A DNA stretch of 64,000 nt from Myxococcales bacterium (lineage in GTDB: Bacteria; Myxococcota_A; UBA796; GCA-2862545). The notes under the pieces were generated by a model. The model had not been told where the DNA came from. It worked only from the letters and a program-made list of their open reading frames with translations, and made no database searches. Positions 16,806 to 26,307 of the stretch are shown piece after piece. The position numbers and the translations under genes were made by a program. The stretch's first letter is position 1, and each line of letters starts with the position of its first letter. Location: NCBI GenBank assembly GCA_019634415.1, contig JAHQVJ010000057.1, positions 62,001-126,000 on the forward strand, in the 5' to 3' direction.

Positions 16806-18567
16806 CGGCACACGGGCCCAGCACTGCGGCCAAGAGCCAAGAAGTGCCGGCCCCGCCCGTGTGTCCGCAGAACCAACCCCGCGGAGCCGCCGGCGCCGGC
16901 AGCGCGATGTCGGGCTCCGTGGGCTCCGTGCCGTCCGTGGGCTCGGGTGTCGGATCGACGCAGTCGTCCGGTGCGGATCGCGCAGGATCCAGGGGCGCAC
17001 AGTCGTCGTCGATCACGCCGTCTCCGTCGAGGTCCCAGACGAGGGCGCCGGGTCCGCCGTAGGCGCCGATGTCCGAGACCGAGCCGTCCACGTCGGTGAG
17101 GGTGTCGGAGCCTGCGTCGACCATCGGGCTGTCCTCGCTGGGTCGATAGGATCCGAGGCAGCCGCTCGCATCGCCGTCGAAGACGGGATCCACGAGGAGC
17201 TGGGTCGTGTCGGCCGGCGGGGGCTGGTCGTTGTTCCAGTGCAGGTTGTGGCTGGTGGACAGCTGCCCCTCACCGTCGACGTCGAAGGAGCTGCCCAGGT
17301 TGGAGACGAAGGCGTTGTTGGTGATGGTTGCGCGTCCGGAGTCGGTGATCCGCACCAGGTCGTCGGCGCTGGTGCTGTGAGCCACCACGTTGTTCTCGAG
17401 GGTCAGCACCGAGCTGCCCCACATGAGCAAGGCCGAGCCTGTGTTGATGGAGGCGCTCTGGATGGCGATGTTGTTGCGCACCGTGGTGGTCATGGTGCCG
17501 TTCCAGGCGTTGCTGGCGATCCAGGCGCCCACCTCGGCGTGGGACTCGCAGAAGCGGTTGCCCTGCACGTCGACCGTGCCCGAGCCTCCGAGGAGGAGCG
17601 CGCCACCCAGGTAGGCGCTGGCGTTGTCGTCGAACACGTTGCGTCGCACGCGGACGTCCACGGGCCGGTACAGGGCGATGGCCCCGCCGTCCCGCCCCGC
17701 GGTGTTGGCCGTGAAGGTGGAGTCCTGCACCAGCGTGTCGTGGGTGAAGCTGAGGTCGACGGCGCCGCCACCATAGGTGGCCTCGTTGGCGGCGAAGGTG
17801 GAGCGCTCGATGGTCACCGAGCCCCCGAAGGCCACCAGCGCCCCTCCGAAGCCTTCCTGACCCTTGATGGCGTCGTCGGCCACGTTGCCCGCGAAGGTGC
17901 TGTCCTCGATGTGCAGGACATTGCCGGGTCCGCCGTCGAAGTCGATGGCCCCACCCGAGCGCGCGTGGTTGTCGGCGAAGGTGCTGCCGACGAAGGTGGC
18001 ATCGCTGTCCTCGAGGGAGACGGCCCCACCGAACTTGGACGCCGTGCCCTGCTGGAACACCCCGTTCACGACGGTGACGCTGCAAGCATCGGCGTGCAGG
18101 ATGCCCCCCTGCCGGCCCAGGGCTCCGACACCGGAGAACGTGCTGTCCACGAAGAGGAGGTCGGAGTGGTTGGCCTCCACGAGGGCCCCGAAGCGGTCGT
18201 CGGAGGCTCCGCTCGACAGCGACACCCGCTCGAAGACGGCCTGCGCGTCTTCCACTCGCAGGGCTTGCTCGGTGGGGGCACCGGTGAGGGTGAGGTCCTC
18301 CACCCGAAAGCCCGTGGCGAAGGCCAGGTGCAACGTGGGGTCCGCTGCGCCGGGGTCGGCGCTGAGCACCGTGGCGCCTTGGCCCGCTCCACGGATCGTG
18401 ACGTCGGGCCGCACGATGCGGATGCTGGCGGTGTAGGCGCCTGGCCCCACCTCGATCACGTCTCCGGGCTGGGCAGCGTCGGCGGCTTCGGACAGCGTGG
18501 CGTAGTCGCCCCCTGGACCCACACTCAGGGTGGTCGCGACGGCGATGCGAGGAACGAACAACCACAC
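16771..18567 (-). CDS. Surface protein, right-handed parallel beta-helix with C-terminal sorting tag
   Basis: A 598-residue exported protein. Residues 20-470 consist of repeated GGA(I/V/L)...STF..N.A patterns of the polymorphic-outer-membrane/pectate-lyase-like right-handed beta-helix. The segment after it has an Asp-rich DLDGDGVIDDDC motif, a Pro/Thr/Glu linker and a tail with Cys, a hydrophobic stretch and RRRRRR, resembling MYXO-CTERM. The GTG at 18567 is chosen because AGGAG lies 6 bp upstream; it gives a short signal ending near RIAVA. Such proteins act as adhesins or surface polysaccharide-binding proteins, but no catalytic residues are obvious here. A related protein is encoded at 52074-53912. 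Confidence 0.83.
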   Translation of the reverse strand: MWLFVPRIAVATTLSVGPGGDYATLSEAADAAQPGDVIEVGPGAYTASIRIVRPDVTIRGAGQGATVLSADPGAADPTLHLAFATGFRVEDLTLTGAPTEQALRVEDAQAVFERVSLSSGASDDRFGALVEANHSDLLFVDSTFSGVGALGRQGGILHADACSVTVVNGVFQQGTASKFGGAVSLEDSDATFVGSTFADNHARSGGAIDFDGGPGNVLHIEDSTFAGNVADDAIKGQEGFGGALVAFGGSVTIERSTFAANEATYGGGAVDLSFTHDTLVQDSTFTANTAGRDGGAIALYRPVDVRVRRNVFDDNASAYLGGALLLGGSGTVDVQGNRFCESHAEVGAWIASNAWNGTMTTTVRNNIAIQSASINTGSALLMWGSSVLTLENNVVAHSTSADDLVRITDSGRATITNNAFVSNLGSSFDVDGEGQLSTSHNLHWNNDQPPPADTTQLLVDPVFDGDASGCLGSYRPSEDSPMVDAGSDTLTDVDGSVSDIGAYGGPGALVWDLDGDGVIDDDCAPLDPARSAPDDCVDPTPEPTDGTEPTEPDIALPAPAAPRGWFCGHTGGAGTSWLLAAVLGPCAATRRRRRSRST

Positions 18568-18807
18568 ATGGAACTCCTGCAACACCCCGAGGGTCAGGGC
18601 TTCGCCCAGGCATGATCACGGACGACGCGCGCGATGTCCACGACAGGCGCGGTGTGCCTGGCGCTCGGCGCCTCGGCCCCCGGACGGCGCGGGGCGAGGA
18701 TGTGTGCTCCCTCCGTCCAGCGCGGGTGCCCCCGCGTCTCAGGGCGGACGGGGACCCGACGGGTTGCGCCCTGTGAGCCCCTTGAGCATAGTCGCGGCGG
18801 AGGTCGC

Positions 18808-19881
18808 ATGGTTCTGTGGGCGATGATCTTGGATGCAGCGTCGGCCGCCGACTCCTGTGACCCCGATGCGCACGTGCAGGATGCTCTCGCCGCGGTGATC
18901 TCCGGGGATCACGACCGAGGGGCTGCCGCCCTCGAGGAGGCGCGCAAGGCCTTCTCCTGCGGAGATGTGGCCGATCGCCAGGGGCTGGCTCGTTTCTGGT
19001 TGGTGGACGGAGCGGTGTCGCTGGCCGGTGGGGATGCCATCTCTGCCAAGGACGCCCTCGGTGCGGCGCGCACCCTGGCCCCCGACGTGTGGCTGCCCGA
19101 TCTGTCCGACGACGTGCGTACGGCATGGAGTGCGTCGGATCCGTCCGAGGGGAGGGGGGCCCTGGTGTTCGAGCCGGCGCTGGGCGTGCGCGAGGTCTGG
19201 GTGGACGGTGCGCAGGTGGTGGGCCTGGCCGAGGTCACCGCAGGGGCGCACCTGGTGCAGGTGGGCACCGGCACGGGCGGTGTGGCCTTCGCCGATCTGG
19301 TGTTCGTGAGCCCGTCGCTGTCGGTGCGGGTGAACACCGGGCTCCAGCCGGTGAGTGCCCCGCCGGCCCAAGTGGCCGAGCCGAGCCGGGATCGGCGGGA
19401 CCCACCGCCTCTGGTCACCTCCGAAGACGACGGCTTCGACGTGATCGTGCAGCTGGTGACGGGTGCTGGAGTCAGCTTCGGGGACGCGCTGACGGCGGGC
19501 GAGCTCGAGGAGCCTGCCGTCAAGGTCACCGTGCCGCTGGAGCTTGCGGCCGGCGTGCGTGCGGGCTCGCTGATGGCGCGCGTGCACGCGGGCTCGGCCT
19601 GGCTCACTCAGGGGGACTACCTGGCGGAGTCTGGTGCCGGAGGCATCGTGAACTCCGCCTTCCGCGCGGACGTGGGCGCGAGCTTGGCCTTCACCAGTGG
19701 CTCCCTGCACGGGGGCGTGCTCGGTGGAGTCCAGTGGCCGGGGCGCATCGCGACACGAGCGTTGGTGGGACTGGTGCCGGCTGGTCCAGCGTTCCTCGAG
19801 CTGAGAGGGGGGGTGAACGTGGCCACGGAGCGATCCGTGGAGCCTGCCGTGGAGCTGTTCGTGGGGGTCGAGCTCCGCTGA
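18808..19881 (+). CDS. Exported hypothetical protein with beta-barrel-like C-terminal half
   Basis: A 357-residue protein with a short export signal (ending near AASAA). The N-terminal 110 residues look like TPR-type helices (ADRQGLARFWLVDGAVSLAGGDAISAKDALGAAR). A middle segment follows with FEPALGVREVWVDGAQV, a PEGA-like strand pattern. The C-terminal 150 residues alternate hydrophobic and small residues as in an outer-membrane barrel and end in VELFVGVELR. GGAGG lies 4 bp before the ATG. Helix/PEGA/barrel proteins of this kind are common beside myxobacterial kinases; no exact family is recognised. It is divergent from the beta-helix gene with 240 bp between them, in which I see no gene. Confidence 0.75.
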   Translation: MVLWAMILDAASAADSCDPDAHVQDALAAVISGDHDRGAAALEEARKAFSCGDVADRQGLARFWLVDGAVSLAGGDAISAKDALGAARTLAPDVWLPDLSDDVRTAWSASDPSEGRGALVFEPALGVREVWVDGAQVVGLAEVTAGAHLVQVGTGTGGVAFADLVFVSPSLSVRVNTGLQPVSAPPAQVAEPSRDRRDPPPLVTSEDDGFDVIVQLVTGAGVSFGDALTAGELEEPAVKVTVPLELAAGVRAGSLMARVHAGSAWLTQGDYLAESGAGGIVNSAFRADVGASLAFTSGSLHGGVLGGVQWPGRIATRALVGLVPAGPAFLELRGGVNVATERSVEPAVELFVGVELR

Positions 19882-19890
19882 CTTCGCTCC

Positions 19891-20748
19891 CTACTTGTGG
19901 AGCACGGCCACGTGGTCGCGGAAGGTCTGCTGCAGGGTGCGGGTGCCCACCTGCGGGGCCACGGCGTCGTGATCGTGGATCCAGGCGAAGAACTCGGCGA
20001 GATCGGCTAGTCGTGGGCTCACCGGCCGGGTCATGCGGGCGGTGGTCCGCAGGCTCCAGGTGGGCACGGGCACGATGCGGGGGGGCTTGTGGAGCGCCTC
20101 GAAGGCGATCTCGGCCATGCGACGACGCGTGAGGATCTCGGGACCGCCCACGTCGACGCACTCGTCCTCGTGGTCCACGGCCTGGGCCACGACCTGCGCC
20201 AGATCCGACTCGGCGATGGGGTTGCTGCGCACCTCGCCGCCACCGGGCAGGCTCAGCACCCCCGCGCGCGCCAGGTTCACGAGCACCGTGAGGGTGCCTT
20301 GGAAGCCCGTGGCTCGCACCACGGCCGGGCGCATCGGGGTGGCCGCGATGGCGTCCTCGGCGCGGCGGTGGGCAGTGACGTAGCCGATGTGGTCGGGGTA
20401 GTCGCCGTGCACCGACAGGTACACCATGCGCTGCACACCAGCGTCGGAGGCCGCGCAAGCCAGCTCGGCGGTGCCGAGGTGATCGACGGTGTCGAAGTTG
20501 ACGTTCCGGGGTGTGGCGAGCTGGCTCACCGGCGCCCCCACCAGACTGATCACAACGTCGATGCCTTCGCATGCGGCGGGCAGCGTGCGGGCGTTGAGCA
20601 GGTCGCCCCGAGCGACGTCGAGGTGGGGGACGGGGGAGCGCGCCGGATCACGGAGCAGCAGCCTCACAGTGTGACCCGCTTCGTCGAGCAGCGGCAGGAG
20701 CGCTCGGCCGAGGCGGGAGGTGGCTCCGGCGAGGAGGATGTGTGCCAT
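19891..20748 (-). CDS. NAD(P)H-binding atypical SDR (NmrA/YwnB-like)
   Basis: A 285-residue protein starting HILLAGATSRLGRALLPLL, the Rossmann loop of atypical SDRs. It lacks the canonical Tyr-x3-Lys at the usual place but has VYLSVHG and a conserved R-x-T-G-F-Q segment typical of NAD(P)-binding quinone-reductase-like or NmrA-like proteins. No export signal is present, so it is cytoplasmic. The ATG at 20748 has GGAG 5 bp upstream; a second ATG 12 bp earlier is possible. It stands alone, convergent with the exported protein gene and divergent from pth2. Confidence 0.82.
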   Translation of the reverse strand: MAHILLAGATSRLGRALLPLLDEAGHTVRLLLRDPARSPVPHLDVARGDLLNARTLPAACEGIDVVISLVGAPVSQLATPRNVNFDTVDHLGTAELACAASDAGVQRMVYLSVHGDYPDHIGYVTAHRRAEDAIAATPMRPAVVRATGFQGTLTVLVNLARAGVLSLPGGGEVRSNPIAESDLAQVVAQAVDHEDECVDVGGPEILTRRRMAEIAFEALHKPPRIVPVPTWSLRTTARMTRPVSPRLADLAEFFAWIHDHDAVAPQVGTRTLQQTFRDHVAVLHK

Positions 20749-20788
20749 GCCTGCTCCCATGCTACGCGAGTGCAGATCGAGGGAATGA

Positions 20789-21226
20789 GTGAGCACCAAA
20801 CAGGTCCTCCTGTACCGCCGAGACCTGAAGATGCGAAAGGGCAAGATCGCTGCTCAGTGTGCGCATGCGTCGCTGGCGGTGTTCTTGCGGCGGCGGCTGC
20901 CAGCGGAGGGACTCCGGATCGAGGCCGGCGGAGTGCCGCTCGAGCCTGCTGATACCGTCGTCGTGCCCCTGACGGAGGCGATGGCGGACTGGGTGTCGGG
21001 GCGGTTCACCAAGGTGGTGCTGTCGGTGGACGACGAGGAGAGCTTGCTCGAGGCCCACCGCCTCGCGCAGGAGGCGGGGATCCCCACGGCGCTGATCCGA
21101 GACGCCGGGAAGACGGAGTTCCACGGCGTGCCCACCTACACCACGTGCGCCATCGGCCCGGCACAGGCCGAGGCCATCGACGCCATCACGGGGCGGGAGG
21201 GGGCGGTGGCCACCCGGCTGGCCTGA
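20789..21226 (+). CDS. pth2: Peptidyl-tRNA hydrolase, Pth2 type
   Basis: The enzyme recycles peptidyl-tRNA by cleaving the ester bond. The 145-residue protein has the Pth2 signature KMRKGKIAAQCAHAS near residue 14, followed by strands and the conserved GIPTALIRDAGKTEF and TYTTCAIGPA segments. Pth2 is the archaeal/eukaryotic type and occurs patchily in bacteria; whether this genome also carries a canonical pth cannot be seen from the window. The GTG start at 20789 has GAGGG upstream. Confidence 0.93.
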   Translation: MSTKQVLLYRRDLKMRKGKIAAQCAHASLAVFLRRRLPAEGLRIEAGGVPLEPADTVVVPLTEAMADWVSGRFTKVVLSVDDEESLLEAHRLAQEAGIPTALIRDAGKTEFHGVPTYTTCAIGPAQAEAIDAITGREGAVATRLA

Positions 21227-21275
21227 GGTCGAAACAAGGACGGCGCGCCCGGCGTACCCGTGTCGGAGGCCGAGG

Positions 21276-21713
21276 ATGCTGTTTCGACGAAGGTTCTCGT
21301 TTCGGTCGAGGCTGTCCTACCGGGAGGCCATGAAGCAGCTGGTGACGTTGGTGGATCCCATGCACGGGCCCTACGAGTGCCGGCGGCTCGACACCTTCGA
21401 GGACTGGGCTCGGCTGGACATGCGATCCGTGGATGGCTGGTTGCTGGTGCAGCGCCTGCGGATCGAGGTGCTGGCGGTGGAGGGCGGCGTGGAGGTCCAG
21501 GGGATGGCCTCCATCGGGGTCTTCTCCGTGCTGTTCCTGTCGCTGGGGCTGGGGGCAGGTCTGTGGGCGGTCGCGGGAGGGGTCAGCGACAACGTGCACG
21601 TCGGGCAGCCCGCGCTCATCACTGCGAGCAGTGGTGCCTTCCTCGTGATGCTCTTCCTGCAGCGACGCCTGGTGCTCGCGGATCTGCATCGGGTGCTCGA
21701 AGCCGAGGCTTAG
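21276..21713 (+). CDS. Small two-helix membrane protein
   Basis: A 145-residue protein with a basic N-terminus (RRRFSFRSR), a soluble segment to about residue 73 and two hydrophobic helices (about 78-98 and 112-128), ending in an acidic tail. GGAGG with CCGAGG precedes the ATG. No domain is recognised. It lies 49 bp after pth2 and 69 bp before a large lipoprotein gene on the same strand. Confidence 0.72.
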   Translation: MLFRRRFSFRSRLSYREAMKQLVTLVDPMHGPYECRRLDTFEDWARLDMRSVDGWLLVQRLRIEVLAVEGGVEVQGMASIGVFSVLFLSLGLGAGLWAVAGGVSDNVHVGQPALITASSGAFLVMLFLQRRLVLADLHRVLEAEA

Positions 21714-21782
21714 CAACCCTTCCCCAAGCCTTCTCCAAGGGACGAAGAGGAGCGGCCGCGTAGGGGACTCCAGGAGGTGGAG

Positions 21783-24377
21783 ATGAGGTCCTGGATGTTC
21801 GTGGCCCTGTGGGCGGTGGGTGCGTGCGGTGCCCCTGGACCCTCCGAGGAGCCGCAGGTGTTGGTGCTGCAGCCCGACGGCTTCGCCTTCAGCGACGAGG
21901 GCGCCGCCATCGGCGCTCCCGAGGGCGCGCTGGCGGGAGAAGCGATGGTGACGGTCACTCATCTGGTCAAGCCGTCGGTGGAGGTGCCCCTGCCTGGGAG
22001 CATCGAGCCCGTCGGCGATGTGGTGCGGCTCGAATCCGAGGAGCTGGTGGACGTGCCCGCTGGCGCGCCTCTGCTGCTGGGGTTGCCGGTGCCGTCGGGC
22101 GTGGACGCCGAGAGGCTGGCTGTGGCCGTGCTGGACGTGGGGGGTGGTGTGGAGGCCACCGACGCCGAGGAGGAGCTGGACGAGGAGGCGCTGCTGACCT
22201 GGACGTTGCTCGATGCGTTCCACGACGAGGAGGAGGGGCTGCTGCTGGCGCCGGTACTGCAGATCGACGGGCGCGCCTTCGAGGCCCGCATCGTGACGGG
22301 AGCGTCGCTGCGGTCACGGCCGACCACGCGGGGGCCACAGGGCGCGGATCCCACCGCCAGCCAGCGGGTGCAGGTGGTGGAGCCCGGCTTCGAGGCCCGC
22401 TGTGGCTCGCAGTTCCCCACGGCCACCGAGACGTGCGGCACCGCCGACACCAACGACGCCGCTGCGGCCCTGCGAACCGCCTTCGAGGATCTGACCGGGT
22501 TCGGCTTCACCAAGTCGCCGAAGCTGCAGCGAGCCGTGGACACCGTGCAGATCTCACAGAGCGGCTTCGGCCTGCGTCTGACGGTGATCATGGGCGACTA
22601 CCAGATGGAGCTGCGCCCTGCCTCCCTGCAGAACGCTGGCGGCATGTACTCGTCGCGCACGGGCACCTTCTGGGTGGCCACCACGGGCGGTGGTCTGACG
22701 GCCGGCCAGCGCGAGACCGTTCGCCACGAGTACTTCCACGCCACGCAGTACGGCTATGGGCTGGACTTCGGCCCCGGGAGGACGCGCTGGCTGCGCAGCC
22801 GCTGGTCCATCGAGGGGCAGGCGGTGCTGTCGGAGAACTCGGTGCCCACCCTGCAACGGGAGGCGAACCGGAACCCCCGCAACGTGGACGACACGCTGTA
22901 TCGCTCGCAGTGGACCGGTAGTGCCTGGGGACCGGCCCCCGCCTCGGAGTACGAGGCGCAGGATCTGTGGGCCTACCTGGCTGCGCGCACCGGCGAGACG
23001 GACCTGAGCTTCCTGGTGCCCTTCGCGGAGGAGGGTCAGGAGCCCGAGGACGTGGACGCGGTGCTGGCCCAGGAGTACCCCACGATCGGTGGGCTGGACG
23101 AGCTGTTCTGGGACTGGTCGAGGAACCAGGCCTTCGAAAAGCAGATCGACATCGGCGGACTGGTGCTCGGGGATGCGTGCTCCTTTCGCGCCGACGCTGC
23201 CGACAACCTGGTCACCCTCGTGCACGCCGACGGGGTGAACACCAGCGCCGACGTCACCCTGGCCCCCATGACCTCGCGCGTGGTGGCCTTCGAGCTCGAG
23301 GCGCCTGCAGACTCGGGACTGTTCGTCGAGATGCGGGTGCAGGGCGCGGGCGTGTCGACGATCCGCACGAAGTTCTACGACGAGCTCGACCAGGCGAGCC
23401 CCTTCTGCTGGACGGACGCCGAGCTCCCGTTGCTGTCGGCGGGGCTGACCGCAGGGGAGCAGCGCAACTTCTGGGTGCTGGTGGCCAACACGTCGCTGAC
23501 CCAGAGTCGAACGGTGACGGTGAAGGCCGACGCGGCACCGCGGGTGACGGTGCTCGAGCCGCAGGCCTCCTTCCGGGACGGGGAGGACTCGCTGCTGCAG
23601 GCCGTGGTGTACGGCTTCGACGATCCGTCGGCTGAAGACATCCGCTGGGCGTACCGGCGGTCGGGCGACAACACCGAGGTGGATCTCGGCGTCGTGACCT
23701 CCAGTGGCGAGGGGATCGACGTGGCGCTGCCCTGCGACGACCTGCTCCTGCTGGCGCGGGTGGAGCTGCCCGACGGCACCCGGGTGTCGGACGGCATCGC
23801 GGTGAGCTGCCTGCCGCAGAGCGACGACGTCTTCCTGAACGCCACGCGCACCCTGGGTGGGGTCGTGCGGAGCGACGGCACGGTGTTCCCGGGCGACGTG
23901 CTGGACGCGCTGGCCGTGGGAGACGACGCGTCGAACAACGGCCTGAACGGGTTCGTCCACTTCTCGCTGGCCGCGCTGCCCGATGGCTTGGCCGAGATCA
24001 CGAACGCCCAGCTCACGCTGCCCTTCGAGTACGGCGGCACGTGGCCCCAGGGCCATACCGCAGGCGAGCTGATCGTGGTGCACGTGGACTACGGCACGCT
24101 GGACTCCGACGACTATCGCACCGAGGGGGGCTCCACCTTCCTGCCGGGGCTGGCGCGCTACACCAAGCTGTTCTCCACGGAGACGCAGGACGTGACGGTG
24201 GCCGTGCAGGACGCGTGGGACAACCGGGCGAGTCGGGGTGATCAGGTGCAGTTCCTGCTGTACTTCGACCCAGCCACCGACGACGATGGCCAGGCCGACT
24301 TCACCGACATCACCTACGAGGATCGGTACGGCACCACGCTCCTGCCCGCGCTGCGCATCGACTACGACAACTACTGA
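21783..24377 (+). CDS. Large lipoprotein with gluzincin-like metalloprotease core
   Basis: An 864-residue protein with a lipobox (AVGAC) right after a short signal. HEYFH at 315-319, inside TVRHEYFHATQYGYG, gives a HExxH zinc site, and WSIEGQAVL with Glu344 downstream fits the third ligand of a gluzincin. The N-terminal 200 residues are acidic and include a ZU5-like stretch (FSDEGAAIGAPEGALAG). The C-terminal third is beta-rich and may be carbohydrate- or protein-binding. Cys pairs suggest disulfides. AGGAGG lies 5 bp before the chosen ATG. Activity is inferred from the motif only; no closer family is recognised. Confidence 0.83.
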   Translation: MRSWMFVALWAVGACGAPGPSEEPQVLVLQPDGFAFSDEGAAIGAPEGALAGEAMVTVTHLVKPSVEVPLPGSIEPVGDVVRLESEELVDVPAGAPLLLGLPVPSGVDAERLAVAVLDVGGGVEATDAEEELDEEALLTWTLLDAFHDEEEGLLLAPVLQIDGRAFEARIVTGASLRSRPTTRGPQGADPTASQRVQVVEPGFEARCGSQFPTATETCGTADTNDAAAALRTAFEDLTGFGFTKSPKLQRAVDTVQISQSGFGLRLTVIMGDYQMELRPASLQNAGGMYSSRTGTFWVATTGGGLTAGQRETVRHEYFHATQYGYGLDFGPGRTRWLRSRWSIEGQAVLSENSVPTLQREANRNPRNVDDTLYRSQWTGSAWGPAPASEYEAQDLWAYLAARTGETDLSFLVPFAEEGQEPEDVDAVLAQEYPTIGGLDELFWDWSRNQAFEKQIDIGGLVLGDACSFRADAADNLVTLVHADGVNTSADVTLAPMTSRVVAFELEAPADSGLFVEMRVQGAGVSTIRTKFYDELDQASPFCWTDAELPLLSAGLTAGEQRNFWVLVANTSLTQSRTVTVKADAAPRVTVLEPQASFRDGEDSLLQAVVYGFDDPSAEDIRWAYRRSGDNTEVDLGVVTSSGEGIDVALPCDDLLLLARVELPDGTRVSDGIAVSCLPQSDDVFLNATRTLGGVVRSDGTVFPGDVLDALAVGDDASNNGLNGFVHFSLAALPDGLAEITNAQLTLPFEYGGTWPQGHTAGELIVVHVDYGTLDSDDYRTEGGSTFLPGLARYTKLFSTETQDVTVAVQDAWDNRASRGDQVQFLLYFDPATDDDGQADFTDITYEDRYGTTLLPALRIDYDNY

Positions 24378-25036
24378 GGCTCGACGCCTTCGACCTCGAC
24401 CATCAGTCGCTTGTCGATGCCGAAGGTCTGCAGTCCGGCCCAGGAGTAGGGGCGCTCGGCGGCGTTGCTCCAGAACTCGCTGTCGACGCGTTCCGGGTCA
24501 TCCAGGCTGCCCGCCAGGGTGCACCCCATGTCCGTGGGGACCACCCCCGGGTGCTCGATGGACACGAACAGGTACTCGTCCTCGTCGACCCAGACGGGAG
24601 GGTGGATGTCGATCTCGAAGGTGATCACACCAAAGGGCGCGTCCGGGATGCCCGGCACCACCACGGATGCGTCTGGTCGCTGCGAGGCGGGTGGCGTGGT
24701 GCTGCTGCCGACGTACAGGTCGACGACCCGATCGCCGTCCACGGTGCAGTTCAAGCCGTTGGTGTTGTCGTGCGGCGCCCGGAACCGGACCTTGTTCACC
24801 CACATCGTCGCGTCGTGGCTGAAGCGAACGGCGGCGAAGTGTCCCGCTTCTCCGGCGGACGGCACGAGTCTGTGGGGGATGGTGTTGGAAGGCCAGGTGC
24901 CTTGGAGGTTGTCGAGCAGCACCGGCGTGCCGGCGGCGTGCAGATAGGGGAAGTAGACGTAGACCTCGGGCTTCGGGCTGGTCCCCTCCGAGGCGGGGGC
25001 GGCGAGGGCAGGCAGGCAGAGCAAGGCGGTGAGCAT
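24371..25036 (-). CDS. Exported hypothetical protein
   Basis: A 221-residue protein with a classical signal peptide (MLTALLCLPALAAP, cleavage near Ala-Ala) and a beta-rich mature part without a recognised domain. The two cysteines may pair. GGAG lies 6 bp before the ATG at 25036. Its stop overlaps the end of the convergent lipoprotein gene by 7 bp. It could share a transcript with the L-domain lipoprotein gene upstream, but a stem-loop lies between them. Confidence 0.72.
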   Translation of the reverse strand: MLTALLCLPALAAPASEGTSPKPEVYVYFPYLHAAGTPVLLDNLQGTWPSNTIPHRLVPSAGEAGHFAAVRFSHDATMWVNKVRFRAPHDNTNGLNCTVDGDRVVDLYVGSSTTPPASQRPDASVVVPGIPDAPFGVITFEIDIHPPVWVDEDEYLFVSIEHPGVVPTDMGCTLAGSLDDPERVDSEFWSNAAERPYSWAGLQTFGIDKRLMVEVEGVEPQ

Positions 25037-25077
25037 CTCGAACTCCAGCGTGGGTTCCAGGCTCAAGGTAGGTCTGG

Positions 25078-25103
25078 GCTTCGTTACGGGTGCATTACGA
25101 AGC
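25078..25103 (-). terminator. Stem-loop between two minus-strand genes
   Basis: GCTTCGT and ACGAAGC form a perfect 7 bp stem around a 12-nt loop, 28 bp beyond the stop of the L-domain lipoprotein gene and 41 bp before the next start. No U-run follows, so if it terminates transcription it is not a classical intrinsic terminator; a binding site is also possible. Confidence 0.4.
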
Positions 25104-25131
25104 GTCGCTCGCCATTACGCTCGCGATCCGG

Positions 25132-26277
25132 TCACTTGTCGATGATCTCTTCGCAGGACGAGGCCTTCCCCAGTCCGTTGGCCAGGCCGATGCTCGTCAG
25201 GGTGTCGATCTGCTTGGTCGGCAGCTTCGGGTTGAAGCAGATGTCGAGGATCCAGCCGAAGCTTGTGACGCCGTACAGCGCGGTGACGTCGGTCAGGCTG
25301 TCGTTGCTGCTGATGACGAGGGCGCCGGAGATGGTCTGTAGGGCGGGGATCCCGTCCAGGTCGACCAACACGTCGTTGCGATAGACGATGAGATCGTCGA
25401 CCTCCTGTAGTGAGGCGAGATCGAGGGTGTCGAGTGCGGGGGTGTACGACAGCTGCAAGTCCCCTGTGGTCTCGAGCGCGGGAGCTGACAACGTGGTCAG
25501 CTCCTCGGCGCTGATCTGAACGCGCAGCCCGATCGAGCGCAATGCAGGCAGATCCACGGTGTCTAGTCGGCCTGCGGAGATCACCAGCTGAAGCTCGATG
25601 GTCTCGAGTGCGGGGAGGTCCATCGACTGGACCGGTGCGTTCAGGGTGATCCAGAGCCCACCGCCGACGTGCTCCAGTGCGGGTAGCTCGACGCTCGCGA
25701 GGGCGGTACCATCGAACTCGAGGTGGCTACCCACCTCCTCGAGGTTCGGGAGCACGGCGTCGGTCACCCGGGTTCCGTTCTGGAGCTTCATCGAGCCCGC
25801 CACCCGTCGCAGGCAAGCCAGCCCCTCGAGACTGGTGATGCCCGAGCCCGCGATGCGGGCGTCTCCGAACACCACGTCGTAGGTGCTGCAGAAGGCGTCC
25901 ATCATGTCTTCCGACAGAAAGGTGAGGTCGCCGAAATAGGTGCCGAGACGGTCGTCCAGACAGTCCGGACCTTGCCCGGGATAGACCTCGGGATCGTGGT
26001 CGTCGCAGTCGTCGCCGCCGCTGGCCAGCGAGGCGTAGCCATCGGCGTCGACGTCGGTGCCGTCGATTCCGTCACAGTTCTGATCGATGTCGTCGCCCAC
26101 GATGTCGGTGGCGGTGGGGCTGAGGTTGGGATCTGCGTCGTCGCAGTCGCCTTCGTCGGGTGTGAACCCGTCTCCGTCGACGTCGTCGGTCGGGGTGGTG
26201 GAGGTGGTGGGCGTCGGGGCGATCATCGGCGGTGTGGAGGTGGGCGTGCAGGCCCACAGCGTCGACAGCATCAACAT
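25132..26277 (-). CDS. Lipoprotein with Ca-binding motif and receptor-L-like repeats
   Basis: A 381-residue protein with a short signal and lipobox (TLWAC, Cys10) and a Thr/Pro linker. An Asp-rich motif follows (DVDGDGFTPDEGDCDDADPNLSP...DQNCDG), then a second partial motif. The remaining 240 residues are imperfect repeats of the type LPALE.V...L.I......L..., about every 22-24 residues. This matches the leucine-rich, beta-helical L-domain-like repeats of bacterial surface proteins. The ATG at 26277 is used; a second ATG 6 bp downstream is equally possible and the ribosome site is weak. It probably binds ligands at the cell surface; the ligand is unknown. Confidence 0.8.
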   Translation of the reverse strand: MLMLSTLWACTPTSTPPMIAPTPTTSTTPTDDVDGDGFTPDEGDCDDADPNLSPTATDIVGDDIDQNCDGIDGTDVDADGYASLASGGDDCDDHDPEVYPGQGPDCLDDRLGTYFGDLTFLSEDMMDAFCSTYDVVFGDARIAGSGITSLEGLACLRRVAGSMKLQNGTRVTDAVLPNLEEVGSHLEFDGTALASVELPALEHVGGGLWITLNAPVQSMDLPALETIELQLVISAGRLDTVDLPALRSIGLRVQISAEELTTLSAPALETTGDLQLSYTPALDTLDLASLQEVDDLIVYRNDVLVDLDGIPALQTISGALVISSNDSLTDVTALYGVTSFGWILDICFNPKLPTKQIDTLTSIGLANGLGKASSCEEIIDK

Positions 26278-26307
26278 GAGACCATCCGGTTCGAGGCTCC
26301 AGAACCG

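Noticed and set aside
16714-18615. Over 600-codon plus frame opposite the beta-helix gene
   Set aside because: Val/Gly/Asp-biased composition and no motif. The minus frame has a signal, GGA beta-helix repeats and a C-terminal tag.
22554-24083. About 500-codon minus frame opposite the large lipoprotein
   Set aside because: His/Arg/Gln-rich shadow composition, while the plus frame carries a lipobox and HEYFH site.
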